From assembly GCF_963677065.1 (NCBI RefSeq), contig NZ_OY781872.1:739419-803418 (forward strand): 64,000 bases of DNA, read 5' to 3'. How positions within the stretch are numbered: position 1 is the first letter of the stretch; every line of letters begins with the position of its first letter. The stretch comes from an uncultured Methanoregula sp. (GTDB lineage Archaea; Halobacteriota; Methanomicrobia; Methanomicrobiales; Methanospirillaceae). The notes below the pieces were generated by a model. The model searched no databases and was not told where the DNA came from. It saw only the letters and a program-made list of their open reading frames with translations. Made by a program: the position numbers and the translations under genes. This document shows, piece after piece, positions 7,415 to 16,339 of the stretch.

Positions 7415-9823
7415 TTACGAAGATAAATTCTCTTCCACAACTGCGATCTCTTCAGGGGAGAGGCCATACAGTTCATAGACCAGCGCATTGATCCGGACAT
7501 CGGTTACATCGATCTCCTGCTGCACGAGTCGTCGCTCCTGGTCGGTCTTTGCCCGCGGGAGGTAATGATGAAGCGAGATGAGCTGGGATACGAGCGCGAC
7601 AATTTTGTCGTGCCGGGTCCTGTCCGCGAGCTTATCGAAGTCGGGAACCATAACCGGAAATTTCCCGAGGGCTCCCGTGCTGACATGGTACCCGCGATCC
7701 GTGAGCGGGCAGATGCGGGCGACAACAAACCGGCCGAGCGATGAATTCAGGATTGCGGCAAGGTATGGATCGTTCCGTGGAATGGCAGCAAGCGAAATCG
7801 TGAGAGCATACGTGCCATCCGGATCGAACGAGAAGGCCGGGCTGTGCTGGTACAGGGAAAAAATGATCTTCGGCCTCATATGTTCCGGGAACCGGGTCTC
7901 TGCGGGATCCGGGAATTGCTCTTTCCAGTCTCCCGGAAGTTCCCGGGCAGAGTCGGGTTTTGGAAGTGCTGCTGCCTGTTCAAGATATTCGCTCAGTGCC
8001 CGGCATCTCCGGATATCGCGGGAGTTCTGTACAAGGATGACATAACGGGATGGTTTTGCCGGCACATGGCGCCGTATATCTGCCGGGCGCAGCAGCGGGA
8101 CAAAAAAACGCCGGGCCCACCACGCCCGCCGGGTCAGCCGGGTTCTTGTTTCCTGGTCAACAACCAGCGGATTGTCCCGGACGGGATGGACGCCGGCCTC
8201 GAATTCATCGAGAATATAATGGCTGAGCGCGGTTCCGGTTGCCTGAATCTTCTCAAGGATCCGCACGGTTCGCGTATCCTCAAGTTTCCAGCTCCCGTCA
8301 TCCAGCAGGCGCTGGTCGAATAAAAAGTCGTGCTGCCCGGAAGAGAGCTCCCCGGATCCCGTCCCGCCCGGTGAAACGACAAACGGTCTTTCGGGAGGTT
8401 GGTTCCGGATCGTGAGGCTGTACATCATCACTTCGCCTTCCGGCAGGACACGCGTCCTGCCGGTGCAGGCGATCCGTTCGATCTGGCGGGAGAGGAGAAG
8501 GCGCCGGAGCGGGCGGGCGGACCGGGACCGCAGGAATGTTCCGGGAAGAAGGAACGTGAGGATCGCGCCAGGCCGGAGCAGCCGCAGACCTTTTTCGATA
8601 AAGTAACCGTACAGCCCGGCCAATGGGGCATAGATATCATAGTGGGTCTGGAAGTACTCCTCCCGGGCCGGGACGGCAAACGGCCGGTAGGGTGGCGGTG
8701 CGCCCACCACCGCATCGAACCCGCCACCGGCAAGAATCTCAGGAAACGTCTCCTGCCAGCTGAACGGGTTGACCTTCCGGCGCTCGTCCGCATTGAACGG
8801 GAAGACCGGTTTCTGGGAGAAATAATCCGGTCCAATCAGGGAGTTGCCGCACCGGATGGTCTCTGTTAAGCAGGCGCAGACTTCGCGCAGTGTTTCAGGA
8901 GAGACTGGGCCGCAACCGGAGTGCCGTTGCTCTTCCATGAACGCGAGCAGCAGGACAAAGCGTGCTGCGCTCACCGATTCCGGATCAATGTCAGTACCAA
9001 AAACAGAAGCAACTGCCCGGCCCGGCAGGTGCTTGCGGGGATTCTGTGAATCATAAGGGCGGGTGTTCCTGCGGGCGGAGTTCCGGTACGCGGAGAGGAG
9101 AAAGATCCCGCAGCCGCAGGCCGGATCGAGGACTCGTTCCACGCCGGCATCCCGGGCCTCAGGGTTCAATGACCCGCGCACAACCGGTTCAACGATCGCC
9201 AGGGGTGGAACATCGAGCGTGCCTGTGTAGAGAAGGGCCGATTTACCGGCGCGATCCACCCGGCAGCCTTCCGCTGCCTGCATCCGCGTCCCGAGGAACT
9301 GCTCAAGGACAGCAGCCAGCTCTTCAAGTGCGAGACCTGCCAGAGGAACAGGAACATTTGGTTCGTCCATCTCCCGGATGATCGCCCGGAGGGGTTCGTC
9401 CGGCAGCGGGGGAAGGGTACGGGAAGTGCCCGGGCCCTGTTCAAAAAAAGAGCCGAAGAGCCCGGCATCCGAGCAGGCCCGGGCCATGCGGTCCGCTATC
9501 CCGTCCGATCCCGCAAGGGCTGCAAGCGTGCCGGGTTCAGCAAACCCGGACTCCTGGCCGGTCTTCAGGAACAGAATCTGGAAAAGTGCCGACACGGGAA
9601 TAAAGTTCAGGTCCGGATCGGTGACCGCGTGAACATCCCGGACAAGGTTTCGTGCAAGACGATCGCGGGCTGATAGGAGGCAGGAGAGAAGAGCGGCCGG
9701 CTGGCCGGGCGGGGGCATGGAGAGATTCCTGCCGGATCCAGATTCTCCCTTCATCGGGGTACTATTTGTCTGTACGGCGATATCTTTGTCGCGCTTTTCC
9801 GGGCCGGGTATCGCAAAATACAA
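7415..9823 (-). CDS. Eco57I/TaqI-like adenine-specific DNA methylase (type IIG-like), degenerate motif IV
   Basis: Up to 802 residues from a TTG at 9823. ATG codons at 9754 (MKGESGSG) and 9718 (MPPPGQPA) are equally possible starts. Motif I is clear near residue 235 (VLDPACGCGIFLLSAYR), with a following acidic strand (VFGTDIDPESV). The place of the catalytic (N/D)PPY motif near residue 378 reads FDAVVGAPPPY, so the catalytic Asn is absent. The C-terminal half (GALGKFPV, PDFDKLADRT) resembles the TaqI-type target-recognition region. No nuclease motif or second R-M gene is next to it. It is either an orphan methylase with altered chemistry or an inactive derivative. Family assignment is firm; activity is doubtful. 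Confidence 0.82.
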   Translation of the reverse strand: MYFAIPGPEKRDKDIAVQTNSTPMKGESGSGRNLSMPPPGQPAALLSCLLSARDRLARNLVRDVHAVTDPDLNFIPVSALFQILFLKTGQESGFAEPGTLAALAGSDGIADRMARACSDAGLFGSFFEQGPGTSRTLPPLPDEPLRAIIREMDEPNVPVPLAGLALEELAAVLEQFLGTRMQAAEGCRVDRAGKSALLYTGTLDVPPLAIVEPVVRGSLNPEARDAGVERVLDPACGCGIFLLSAYRNSARRNTRPYDSQNPRKHLPGRAVASVFGTDIDPESVSAARFVLLLAFMEEQRHSGCGPVSPETLREVCACLTETIRCGNSLIGPDYFSQKPVFPFNADERRKVNPFSWQETFPEILAGGGFDAVVGAPPPYRPFAVPAREEYFQTHYDIYAPLAGLYGYFIEKGLRLLRPGAILTFLLPGTFLRSRSARPLRRLLLSRQIERIACTGRTRVLPEGEVMMYSLTIRNQPPERPFVVSPGGTGSGELSSGQHDFLFDQRLLDDGSWKLEDTRTVRILEKIQATGTALSHYILDEFEAGVHPVRDNPLVVDQETRTRLTRRAWWARRFFVPLLRPADIRRHVPAKPSRYVILVQNSRDIRRCRALSEYLEQAAALPKPDSARELPGDWKEQFPDPAETRFPEHMRPKIIFSLYQHSPAFSFDPDGTYALTISLAAIPRNDPYLAAILNSSLGRFVVARICPLTDRGYHVSTGALGKFPVMVPDFDKLADRTRHDKIVALVSQLISLHHYLPRAKTDQERRLVQQEIDVTDVRINALVYELYGLSPEEIAVVEENLSS

Positions 9824-9839
9824 TGGTTAAAGAGGTCCC

Positions 9840-9950
9840 GTGACAACAACAGAATCACCAGACAGCGGATTTTCGGTACGGGATGCGGCAGTCGGATCCG
9901 GTTCTCCGGTTATTCGGGGGAACCGGGGCGGGCAGGAATTCCACCGTTGA
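9840..9950 (+). CDS. Possible 36-residue leader ORF or CheW remnant
   Basis: A GTG preceded by AAAGAGGT opens a 36-codon frame ending at a TGA 15 bases before the CheW start. Its first residues (VTTTESPDSG) resemble the CheW N-terminus (MTTEPAERT). It could be the relic of a duplicated CheW N-terminus, a leader peptide, or chance. The frame is short and unsupported by any domain. Confidence 0.25.
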   Translation: MTTTESPDSGFSVRDAAVGSGSPVIRGNRGGQEFHR

Positions 9951-9965
9951 AGGACAGGAGAGAGC

Positions 9966-10502
9966 ATGACTACGGAACCAGCAGAGAGAACAGCGGGGGC
10001 GGGTGGAGCACAGTCCCCGGCCAAAGCAGCAAAAAAGGACGGAGCCATTCATGTCGTGGTCTTTGCCCTGGGAAGCGAGCAGTTTGCCATCAACCTGTTC
10101 GATGTCAGGGAGGTCGTGGAGTACACGACCATAACAAAGCTCCCGAACGTGCCCTCCTATATCAAGGGGATCATAGATCTCCGGGGCGAGATCACCACGA
10201 TCGTGGATCTCAGGTACCGGCTGAACCTGCCGGAAGCCGGCCTGGAGAACCAGGACAATTCACGCATCATCGTCCTGGACAGCACCGTCACCCGGGTCAA
10301 GACCGGCATCCTGGTCGATGACGTCACAACCGTTGCCACATTCGAGGAGTCGCAGGTGGATTATACATCCGCATCCATGGGCAGCGAGAATTCCACCATC
10401 CTTGGTATCATCAAAAAGAAAGTGAAGCTCCAGGAGAGAGAGAAGAACGAGCTGATCATCTGGATCGATATCAAAAATCTGCTGGAAGAGGAAGGGAGAT
10501 AA
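9966..10502 (+). CDS. cheW: CheW-like chemotaxis coupling protein (orphan)
   Basis: 178 residues with GGAG seven bases before the ATG. After a low-complexity Ala/Gly-rich N-terminus of about 30 residues comes a full CheW SH3-like domain: VVVFALGSEQFAINLFDVREVVE, then LPNVPSYIKGIIDLRGEI.TIVDLR, ending with LIIWIDIKNLL. CheW couples chemoreceptors to the kinase CheA in the cytoplasm. No cheA, receptor or other che gene is present in the window, so it stands alone, near hybrid sensor kinases. A T-rich tract follows the stop. Confidence 0.93.
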   Translation: MTTEPAERTAGAGGAQSPAKAAKKDGAIHVVVFALGSEQFAINLFDVREVVEYTTITKLPNVPSYIKGIIDLRGEITTIVDLRYRLNLPEAGLENQDNSRIIVLDSTVTRVKTGILVDDVTTVATFEESQVDYTSASMGSENSTILGIIKKKVKLQEREKNELIIWIDIKNLLEEEGR

Positions 10503-10540
10503 CTATACGTTCGGGCAGGGGGTCAAGGAACCGGGTCCGG

Positions 10541-10553
10541 TTTTCATTTTTTT
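10541..10553 (+). terminator. T-rich terminator after cheW
   Basis: TTTTC followed by seven T residues, about 40 bases after the cheW stop and after a GC-rich stretch (CCGGGTCCGG). This fits the T-tract termination typical of archaea. Confidence 0.45.
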
Positions 10554-10670
10554 AGATGGTGCAATGTCAGAATTCCGGAAAGACCGGCTGGCATCGCATC
10601 CATAATGGTTGGCCCTCACGCGAAAACGTGCGTACGTGAAAAAAATAAAAAAAGCCGTGGTCCCGGGTTT

Positions 10671-12158
10671 TCATATCCCGATTCCCGGTTCGCTGCTCTC
10701 GCCCGAGGGCACTTTTGCCGCAACGCCGAGCATGAGGATGATGCCGATCACTTCGAGCGCCATGCAGAAGAGGAACGTGACATCGAATGCACCGGCAAGA
10801 TCCGCTGCCGCCAGTGAATGCACAGAGCCATGGGCAAGCTTTGGTCCTGCCGCTGCCGTTGCAACGAGCATCACCGTTGCAACCCCGAGCGAGGACCCGA
10901 GGTTGGTCATCATCTTGACCAGGCCGCTTGTCGACCCCCGGTCCTTGGCCGGGCACTCGCCCATCACCGCACTGTTCAGCGGCGAGAAGGCAACCCCGGT
11001 GCCGGCACCCAGCAGGAAGAGGTAGATGGCGATATGCCCCACACTCGTGTGGACTGAGATGCCGGAGAGGAGGAAGAGGGCAACCGTACAGAGGGCAAAG
11101 CCGGTGATGATCGGTTTTTTCGTGCCGATCACATCCGAGATCTTGCCGGAGAGGGGGGCCGTGAGGATCATGCCGATGGGCAGGGCGAGCAGGATGGTCC
11201 CGGCATCGCCCGCGGGGATCTTTTTAACCAGTTCCAGGTAGAACGGCATGATGATCATGACACCTGCCATCGCCATCTGGATCAGCATCACGTTGATGTT
11301 CTGGAGCGCATACCCGCGGTTTGAGAAGAGGGCAAGGTTGATGAGCGGCGCCTTTGTGCTCCGTTCCCGTAAGATGAACAGGATCCAGAACACTGCCGAG
11401 ACAACGAGCGCCATTACTCCGTTGAGCGGAGCTGCCCCTTCAAGGGTTGTCAGCCCGAAGATAAGGGTCCCGAGCGCGACAAAAACGAGCACGATGCCGG
11501 TGCGATCCATTTTTGCTTCCGGATCAACGGGATCGCGTCGGGGAAGGAAGTGCATCCCAAGGATGATCGCGACTATCCCCACCGGCAGGTTCACGAGAAA
11601 GATGTACTGCCAGGAGAAGGAGCTCGTAAGAAATCCCCCGATGACCGGGCCAAGGGCCGCCCCGAGCATGGTGAACATGGCAACGATCCCGAGAGCCTGG
11701 CCGCGGAGGGAGGCCGACAGGTAAGAGGTGACCATGACCGCACCGAGGGCCGAGATGACCGCCCCGCCAATCGCCTGGAGCATGCGGGAGAGGATCAGGA
11801 TATCCAGGGTGGGAGAAAGGCCGCAGAGCGCCGAGCCGAGCGTAAAGAGGGCAAATCCGCCGAGGAAAATGTTCCGGTACCCTTTCATATCCCCGAGCCG
11901 GGATGCTGCAAGGAGCAGGCTGACGAGGATGATCAGGTACGCATTGAGTACCCAGGAAACGGCAACCGTTGATACATCAAACGATTTTGCGATCGCCGGA
12001 AGGGCGATGTTGACAATCGTAGCATCGAGACCGGCCATGAACGAGCCAAGCGAGATGACGATAACTATCATCAGGTCTTTAGGGGACATTTTCTGGGACG
12101 AAGAATTTTCACTCATGCCTATCAGAACCAAGTGAAAGGAATTGTATTTTTTCTCCAT
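10671..12158 (-). CDS. MFS drug/H+ antiporter, 14-helix DHA2 (EmrB/QacA) family
   Basis: 495 residues with about 14 hydrophobic helices across residues 30-490. The family signatures are visible: an N-terminal helix with GLDATIVNIALPAI, motif A as ASRLGDMKGYRN after helix 2, and antiporter motif C-like glycines in GAALGPVIGG. These proteins export drugs or other amphiphiles in exchange for protons. The ATG at 12158 has GAGGAAGG about eight bases upstream; a second ATG at 12116 (MSENSSSQ) is possible. It is divergent from the VSD-CorA gene. The substrate cannot be deduced. Confidence 0.92.
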   Translation of the reverse strand: MEKKYNSFHLVLIGMSENSSSQKMSPKDLMIVIVISLGSFMAGLDATIVNIALPAIAKSFDVSTVAVSWVLNAYLIILVSLLLAASRLGDMKGYRNIFLGGFALFTLGSALCGLSPTLDILILSRMLQAIGGAVISALGAVMVTSYLSASLRGQALGIVAMFTMLGAALGPVIGGFLTSSFSWQYIFLVNLPVGIVAIILGMHFLPRRDPVDPEAKMDRTGIVLVFVALGTLIFGLTTLEGAAPLNGVMALVVSAVFWILFILRERSTKAPLINLALFSNRGYALQNINVMLIQMAMAGVMIIMPFYLELVKKIPAGDAGTILLALPIGMILTAPLSGKISDVIGTKKPIITGFALCTVALFLLSGISVHTSVGHIAIYLFLLGAGTGVAFSPLNSAVMGECPAKDRGSTSGLVKMMTNLGSSLGVATVMLVATAAAGPKLAHGSVHSLAAADLAGAFDVTFLFCMALEVIGIILMLGVAAKVPSGESSEPGIGI

Positions 12159-12200
12159 AAGAACCCTTCCTCATGAGCAGCCGGAGGCAGTATGCAGCGG

Positions 12201-12210
12201 TATTTATAAA
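12201..12210 (+). promoter_or_regulatory. TATA box for the VSD-CorA gene
   Basis: TATTTATAAA lies between the divergent MFS and VSD-CorA genes, about 70 bases before the latter's ATG, in a GC-rich region. A start about 25 bases downstream would leave a leader of about 45 bases. Confidence 0.55.
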
Positions 12211-12279
12211 TCGAAAGGGCGATGACGATCGTTCACACAAGCCATCCCGGCCACTGCGGATGTGTCATAAGGAGCATCG

Positions 12280-13818
12280 ATGCCTGCCATGCCAGAGAGA
12301 AAAAGAACGTATCAGGATCCCGAAGGGCTGCCTGGTTCCTGGGACACGGATTCTACTAGCATGCACATTGCCCCATGGCAGGACTGGGATGAGATGGGCA
12401 GAAAGGAGCGGGCGGGCCGGTTGCGGCAGACCGTGGATGGCATCTTCTGCGAGCAGGTGATGGGGGGCCTTGCGCTCCTGCTCATCCCCATCCTGGTTCT
12501 CATGGATTTTACCGGGCTCCCGCCGGCATTCTTGTCGTTCCTCGCCATCCTCGATGTTGCGATCTGGTTGTTCTTCATCCTGGAGTACGCGTGCCGGCTC
12601 GCCGTTGCAGAAGACCGGTGGGGGTACGTATCATCGCCGTGGAACATCCTGTACCTGGCCATCCTCGTGGTACCGGCCATTGCTCTCGTCATCGGTTCGG
12701 GATACGGCATTGCCCGGTATTTCCGGGTGCTCCGCGTGATGCAGGCGGTCCAGATCCTGTTTCTGGGCGGTAAGACCGTCAGCCGGCACCTGGAGAGAAA
12801 AACATCCGGCCAGGCCGGCGGGCAGCATGAGGAGAAGATGCAGGTCCGGTCCCTTCCCCTCGCCGCATCCCCGCCGGCATGGGAGCCCGTAACACTAACA
12901 AGTACTGCCACGCCTCTCGATCACCGGGGCCGGTGGATCGATTTTTCAGGACTGAGCCGGTCCGACTTCGAGACCCTCTCCAGGATCACCGCTGTTCCTG
13001 CCTACACGCTTGACGTGAAACTCCGGGAGCGTGCCTACACCCGGGCGGAGATAGCCGGCAACCTGACCACGGTCTTTGTCAAGATCCCCCGGATCGTGCA
13101 GGAGTCGGGTACCGGGATGTCATGGCGGATCTCCTGGGACGGCATCCTGGCAGCCTATGACCAGGATGGCGTGATGACGTTCTCCCGCTCGAAGCTTGCG
13201 GTCCCGGACAAGGTGGTTGCCGCAGCCGGTGCCGAAAAGATCCCCCTCACCGGCCCCGGCATCATCTATCTTATCGTCAGGGACGAACTCGGCACGCTCG
13301 AAGATCTTATCCTTGCAGCAGAGGAGCAGCTGGAATATCTCGAAGTGCAGCCGATGAGCCGGCTTCCCCCGAATTTCCTTGCCATGATGTACAATGACCA
13401 GAAGGCGCTCTCCCGGATAATCTCCGGGCTTCTCCACACGAAAACGGCCCTTGAAGAGATCGCCGATAAGATCGTGGAGCTCTCCGGCAAAGGAACACCG
13501 GAAGAGGGGAGGCTCCGTTCCCTGATCGACCGGTGTTCCCTGCTTGCAAATAATGCCCAGCATGCATCTGATTCCTTTACCTGGATGGTGGATTTCTACC
13601 TGAACACGACCTCGTTCTCGATGAACCACGTGATGAAGGTCCTTGCGGTACTCACCGCACTCACCATGGCCCCGGCTATCGTCGGGGGGCTCCTTGGCAT
13701 GAACCTGGCCGGCAACCCCTGGCCGGCAACGCTCGTGCAGATGGTCACTGTCGTGGGTCTTGTCATGATCCTGACCGCCTGGGTCTATTTCAATCTCGGC
13801 TGGCTGAAACACGATTAA
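12280..13818 (+). CDS. CorA-family metal-ion channel fused to an N-terminal voltage-sensor-like domain
   Basis: 512 residues. The C-terminal part (about 205-512) is a CorA/MIT transporter: a long helical cytoplasmic region, then two transmembrane helices with the signature Gly-Met-Asn at 473-475 (GLLGMNLAGNPW) at the end of the first, and a short positively charged tail. Residues about 60-165 add four more hydrophobic helices resembling S1-S4 of voltage-gated channels. S2 has acidic FILEY. S4 has three Arg at every third position (ARYFRVLRVMQ). An S5-S6 pore is absent. CorA proteins carry Mg2+, Co2+ or Ni2+ passively as pentamers. The fusion suggests potential-dependent gating, which is inference. 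The next gene follows after 19 bases. Confidence 0.82.
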   Translation: MPAMPERKRTYQDPEGLPGSWDTDSTSMHIAPWQDWDEMGRKERAGRLRQTVDGIFCEQVMGGLALLLIPILVLMDFTGLPPAFLSFLAILDVAIWLFFILEYACRLAVAEDRWGYVSSPWNILYLAILVVPAIALVIGSGYGIARYFRVLRVMQAVQILFLGGKTVSRHLERKTSGQAGGQHEEKMQVRSLPLAASPPAWEPVTLTSTATPLDHRGRWIDFSGLSRSDFETLSRITAVPAYTLDVKLRERAYTRAEIAGNLTTVFVKIPRIVQESGTGMSWRISWDGILAAYDQDGVMTFSRSKLAVPDKVVAAAGAEKIPLTGPGIIYLIVRDELGTLEDLILAAEEQLEYLEVQPMSRLPPNFLAMMYNDQKALSRIISGLLHTKTALEEIADKIVELSGKGTPEEGRLRSLIDRCSLLANNAQHASDSFTWMVDFYLNTTSFSMNHVMKVLAVLTALTMAPAIVGGLLGMNLAGNPWPATLVQMVTVVGLVMILTAWVYFNLGWLKHD

Positions 13819-13837
13819 GGATGATGGGATGTGAGAA

Positions 13838-14395
13838 ATGCCAAAACCTGACAACAAGAAAATGAACCGTGCACCGGTAGCATTCCGGACAATTTCTCAT
13901 TTCTATGATGCGGATGATCCAACGCCCGAGAGCGGCCGTGAATTATCGGACCGGGCCGAGAGCGAGATCTTTCGTCAGGTGCTGGCGGCGCAGAAAGAAG
14001 GGCCTGCCGTGCTCTGTGATCATATTGAGATCCTCCTCCCGGCGTCCGATCTGACCCCTGACCGCCCGGCTGCGATCGCTTCCGCGATCCGTAAACATTT
14101 CCTGCTCCGGGCCGAGGAGGTACAGCGGGATTCGAAACTTACCGCAAGGGTCGGGCTCCGGGAGATCCGGCTGACGGTCGCCGTATGCATTCCTTCGTTC
14201 ATCGGCATTGCCATCTGTTCGCAGTTCAAGGGCGATGCACTTGCGGAGGTTCTCGAGCAGGTGCTCGTGATCTTCTGCTGGGTGACCATCTGGCAGCCGT
14301 TCCAGTCGCTCGTCTTCGATCGCTGGACAAAGTCAAAGACAGCGCAGCTGTACCGGAAGATCGCGGAGATGGAGATCACGGTCCGGGCTCCGTAA
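13838..14395 (+). CDS. Hypothetical membrane protein, two predicted transmembrane helices
   Basis: 185 residues, 19 bases downstream of the VSD-CorA gene and probably cotranscribed. The first 115 residues are hydrophilic and charged. Two hydrophobic segments follow at about 113-131 (LTVAVCIPSFIGIAICS) and 143-163 (VLVIFCWVTIWQPFQSLVF), then a short basic tail. I recognise no family. Its position suggests an accessory to the ion channel, but this rests only on adjacency. It overlaps the end of the convergent acyltransferase by 20 bases. Confidence 0.7.
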   Translation: MPKPDNKKMNRAPVAFRTISHFYDADDPTPESGRELSDRAESEIFRQVLAAQKEGPAVLCDHIEILLPASDLTPDRPAAIASAIRKHFLLRAEEVQRDSKLTARVGLREIRLTVAVCIPSFIGIAICSQFKGDALAEVLEQVLVIFCWVTIWQPFQSLVFDRWTKSKTAQLYRKIAEMEITVRAP

Positions 14396-15527
14396 CCTGC
14401 TCATGTGATGGTACAACAAAGTAGCGGTTATATACCCATTTCGAGAGTGCAATCCCTGGCTGATCAACATATCTATACATAAGGTAGGAAACACCGAGCA
14501 GGACCGGTGTTGTGAGGAGGGTCATGAAAAGCCCTGCAACAAGCGAGGGCTGCTGGAAAAGCAGCCTGAAAATTACTGACGAGAAAATAAAAATCACCGT
14601 CATGTGGATCAGGTAAAGGGAGAACGAGATTTTCCCCAGAAACACCGGTATGCCTGCAGACAAAACGGTCTGGAACCATTGCGAATTCAGAAGCGAGAGC
14701 AGGAGGAGAAAAGCACCGATGATGTAGAGGAGCTCGGTTATCGATGCTATCCCCTGCTGAAAAAGTGAAGGGTATCCAAACGAAAGTGCGGAAGAGGCGG
14801 CCGTTGCCATACTCTCAATGTTGCTACGGAGATTCCCCATGCCGGCAATGAGGAATGTATAGGAACCAAAAAACAGCCCTATACTCCCGATACATACCAC
14901 AGAAAGGGTATTTTTGATCCGGTAATTCTCCCGGGATGAGCCGGTGTACAAATCTGCAAGGGCCATTCCAAGGATAAACGCCAGAAAATACGTTTGCAGG
15001 AATACGAGAATGGCAACCATATAGAATATCCACCGGTTACGAAGGTTTCCGAACAGGGAGGCAAAGGCAAAGACAATAAAACTCCCGATGAATTCGACGG
15101 TCATTGTCCACAGAGTCCCCGTATAATTGTTTTCAAGAGGGGTAAATGCGGTCTGGCCCTGAAAAAACACACCCCAGAACACCTGATAGATCATTTCTCC
15201 AAACGCAGTGAAGTTCCCCAGCCCGTTCAATCCAGGACAGATGAAGATGTAAATCACGAAAAGAACCGCCGCGATCGGGACGAGAAGTCGGATATATCTC
15301 CTGACCGCTCCTGATACGAGGCGTTCCTGACCGCCTGAGCTGAAAAATGCACTCGTAAGGACAAATCCACTCAGTACAAAAAAAATACAAACGGAAAAAC
15401 TGCGCCAGGTTCCAAATGCGATGCTTATCATGGAGATCCCGATGAAGAGCGGGAACAAGTGACCGAGATAGACGACAAATGATGCTATTCCTCTCAATCC
15501 CTCCAGATATGCGACTTTTTCGGTTAT
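14376..15527 (-). CDS. Acyltransferase 3 (OafA-like) membrane protein, apparent AUA start
   Basis: About ten transmembrane helices; an acyltransferase_3 protein that would O-acylate surface glycans or lipids. The family's N-terminal signature, (Y)LEGLRGIASFVVYLGH with its catalytic His, is present. However, the frame upstream of LRG has no ATG, GTG or TTG back to the preceding stop, and the only listed start (TTG, 15497) would begin inside the signature. An ATA at 15527 begins ITEKVAYLEGLRG, and GGAGGAGG ends exactly five bases before it. I therefore extend the gene to 15527. The codon may be a real AUA start, a start-codon mutation or a sequencing error. It is more AT-rich than its neighbours. 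Confidence 0.82.
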   Translation of the reverse strand: MTEKVAYLEGLRGIASFVVYLGHLFPLFIGISMISIAFGTWRSFSVCIFFVLSGFVLTSAFFSSGGQERLVSGAVRRYIRLLVPIAAVLFVIYIFICPGLNGLGNFTAFGEMIYQVFWGVFFQGQTAFTPLENNYTGTLWTMTVEFIGSFIVFAFASLFGNLRNRWIFYMVAILVFLQTYFLAFILGMALADLYTGSSRENYRIKNTLSVVCIGSIGLFFGSYTFLIAGMGNLRSNIESMATAASSALSFGYPSLFQQGIASITELLYIIGAFLLLLSLLNSQWFQTVLSAGIPVFLGKISFSLYLIHMTVIFIFSSVIFRLLFQQPSLVAGLFMTLLTTPVLLGVSYLMYRYVDQPGIALSKWVYNRYFVVPSHEQVTEPGP

Positions 15528-15757
15528 GGAAACCTCCTCCCAGGCACTGACCCGCTCACGAGCTCCTGTGGTATGGTGTGACGGGGACGTCCCTCAGGAA
15601 TAATAGTACTGCCGAACTAAAAAACCATAATCAGGGATTTTCCGGTATCGGATTGAAACCTGTTTGCTGATATATTTTTCACTTACCGAAGCCTGCATCC
15701 ATCCCATCATTGATGATTTTATCGAAGTAACGGGTCTCGCCGCTGAAAATAATAACG

Positions 15758-15766
15758 GTTATATAG
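15758..15766 (+). promoter_or_regulatory. TATA box for hdeD-like gene
   Basis: GGTTATATA lies 30-40 bases before the ATG at 15797. With the usual 25-base TATA-to-start distance the mRNA would be nearly leaderless, which agrees with the absence of a clear ribosome site. Confidence 0.5.
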
Positions 15767-15796
15767 CATTCCGCGCTGATTCAAACCTGATCCATT

Positions 15797-16339
15797 ATGG
15801 AAGTGGAAATTCTCACAAAAGGCGGGCTGCTTGCCCGCGGTATCTTTGCATTGATCATCGGGATCCTCTGCTTCACGCTGCCGGTGGGGATGCAGGCCGT
15901 CTTTGCCTACATCATCGGGATATTCCTGTTGATCATCTCTATTATCACCGGTGCGCTCTCCATCAGCGAGTCGGGCAAGGTTCACTGGGGGATACTCATC
16001 CTCTCGATCATCGGTGTCGCCATTGCCCTCCTCATGTTCGTATCGCCGTTCATGATGTTCGTGGCATTAACCATCCTGATAGCTGCCTGGGCGATCATAA
16101 CCGGTATTGCTGAACTGGTCATCGCGTTCTCGCTCAAGGAGATGCCGTTCCGGGTCCTCCTGGGGGTCAGCGGGTTCTTCGCCGTCCTCTTCGGCATCCT
16201 GATCGGGTTTGCCCCGATCCCGGGAGAGGGATCGCTCGTCCTCATCCTGCTCATCGGGATCTACTGCCTGATCCTGGGTATCATCAGCCTCATCACCGGC
16301 CTTCTGATGCACAAGGGCGAGACGATTGTAGCGGCCTGA
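15797..16339 (+). CDS. HdeD / DUF308 family membrane protein
   Basis: 180 residues, almost entirely hydrophobic, forming six transmembrane helices in three similar hairpins, the hallmark of DUF308 (HdeD). Typical repeats are GIFALIIGILCF, GILILSIIGVAIALLMF and GVSGFFAVLFGILI. In Escherichia coli HdeD is linked to acid resistance at high density; in archaea the function is unproven. It is monocistronic, with its own TATA box. Confidence 0.9.
   Translation: MEVEILTKGGLLARGIFALIIGILCFTLPVGMQAVFAYIIGIFLLIISIITGALSISESGKVHWGILILSIIGVAIALLMFVSPFMMFVALTILIAAWAIITGIAELVIAFSLKEMPFRVLLGVSGFFAVLFGILIGFAPIPGEGSLVLILLIGIYCLILGIISLITGLLMHKGETIVAA

Noticed and set aside
7415..9823. Complete BREX or type I restriction system
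   Set aside because: Only a single methylase-like gene is present; no pglZ, brxL, hsdR or hsdS neighbours are visible on either side.
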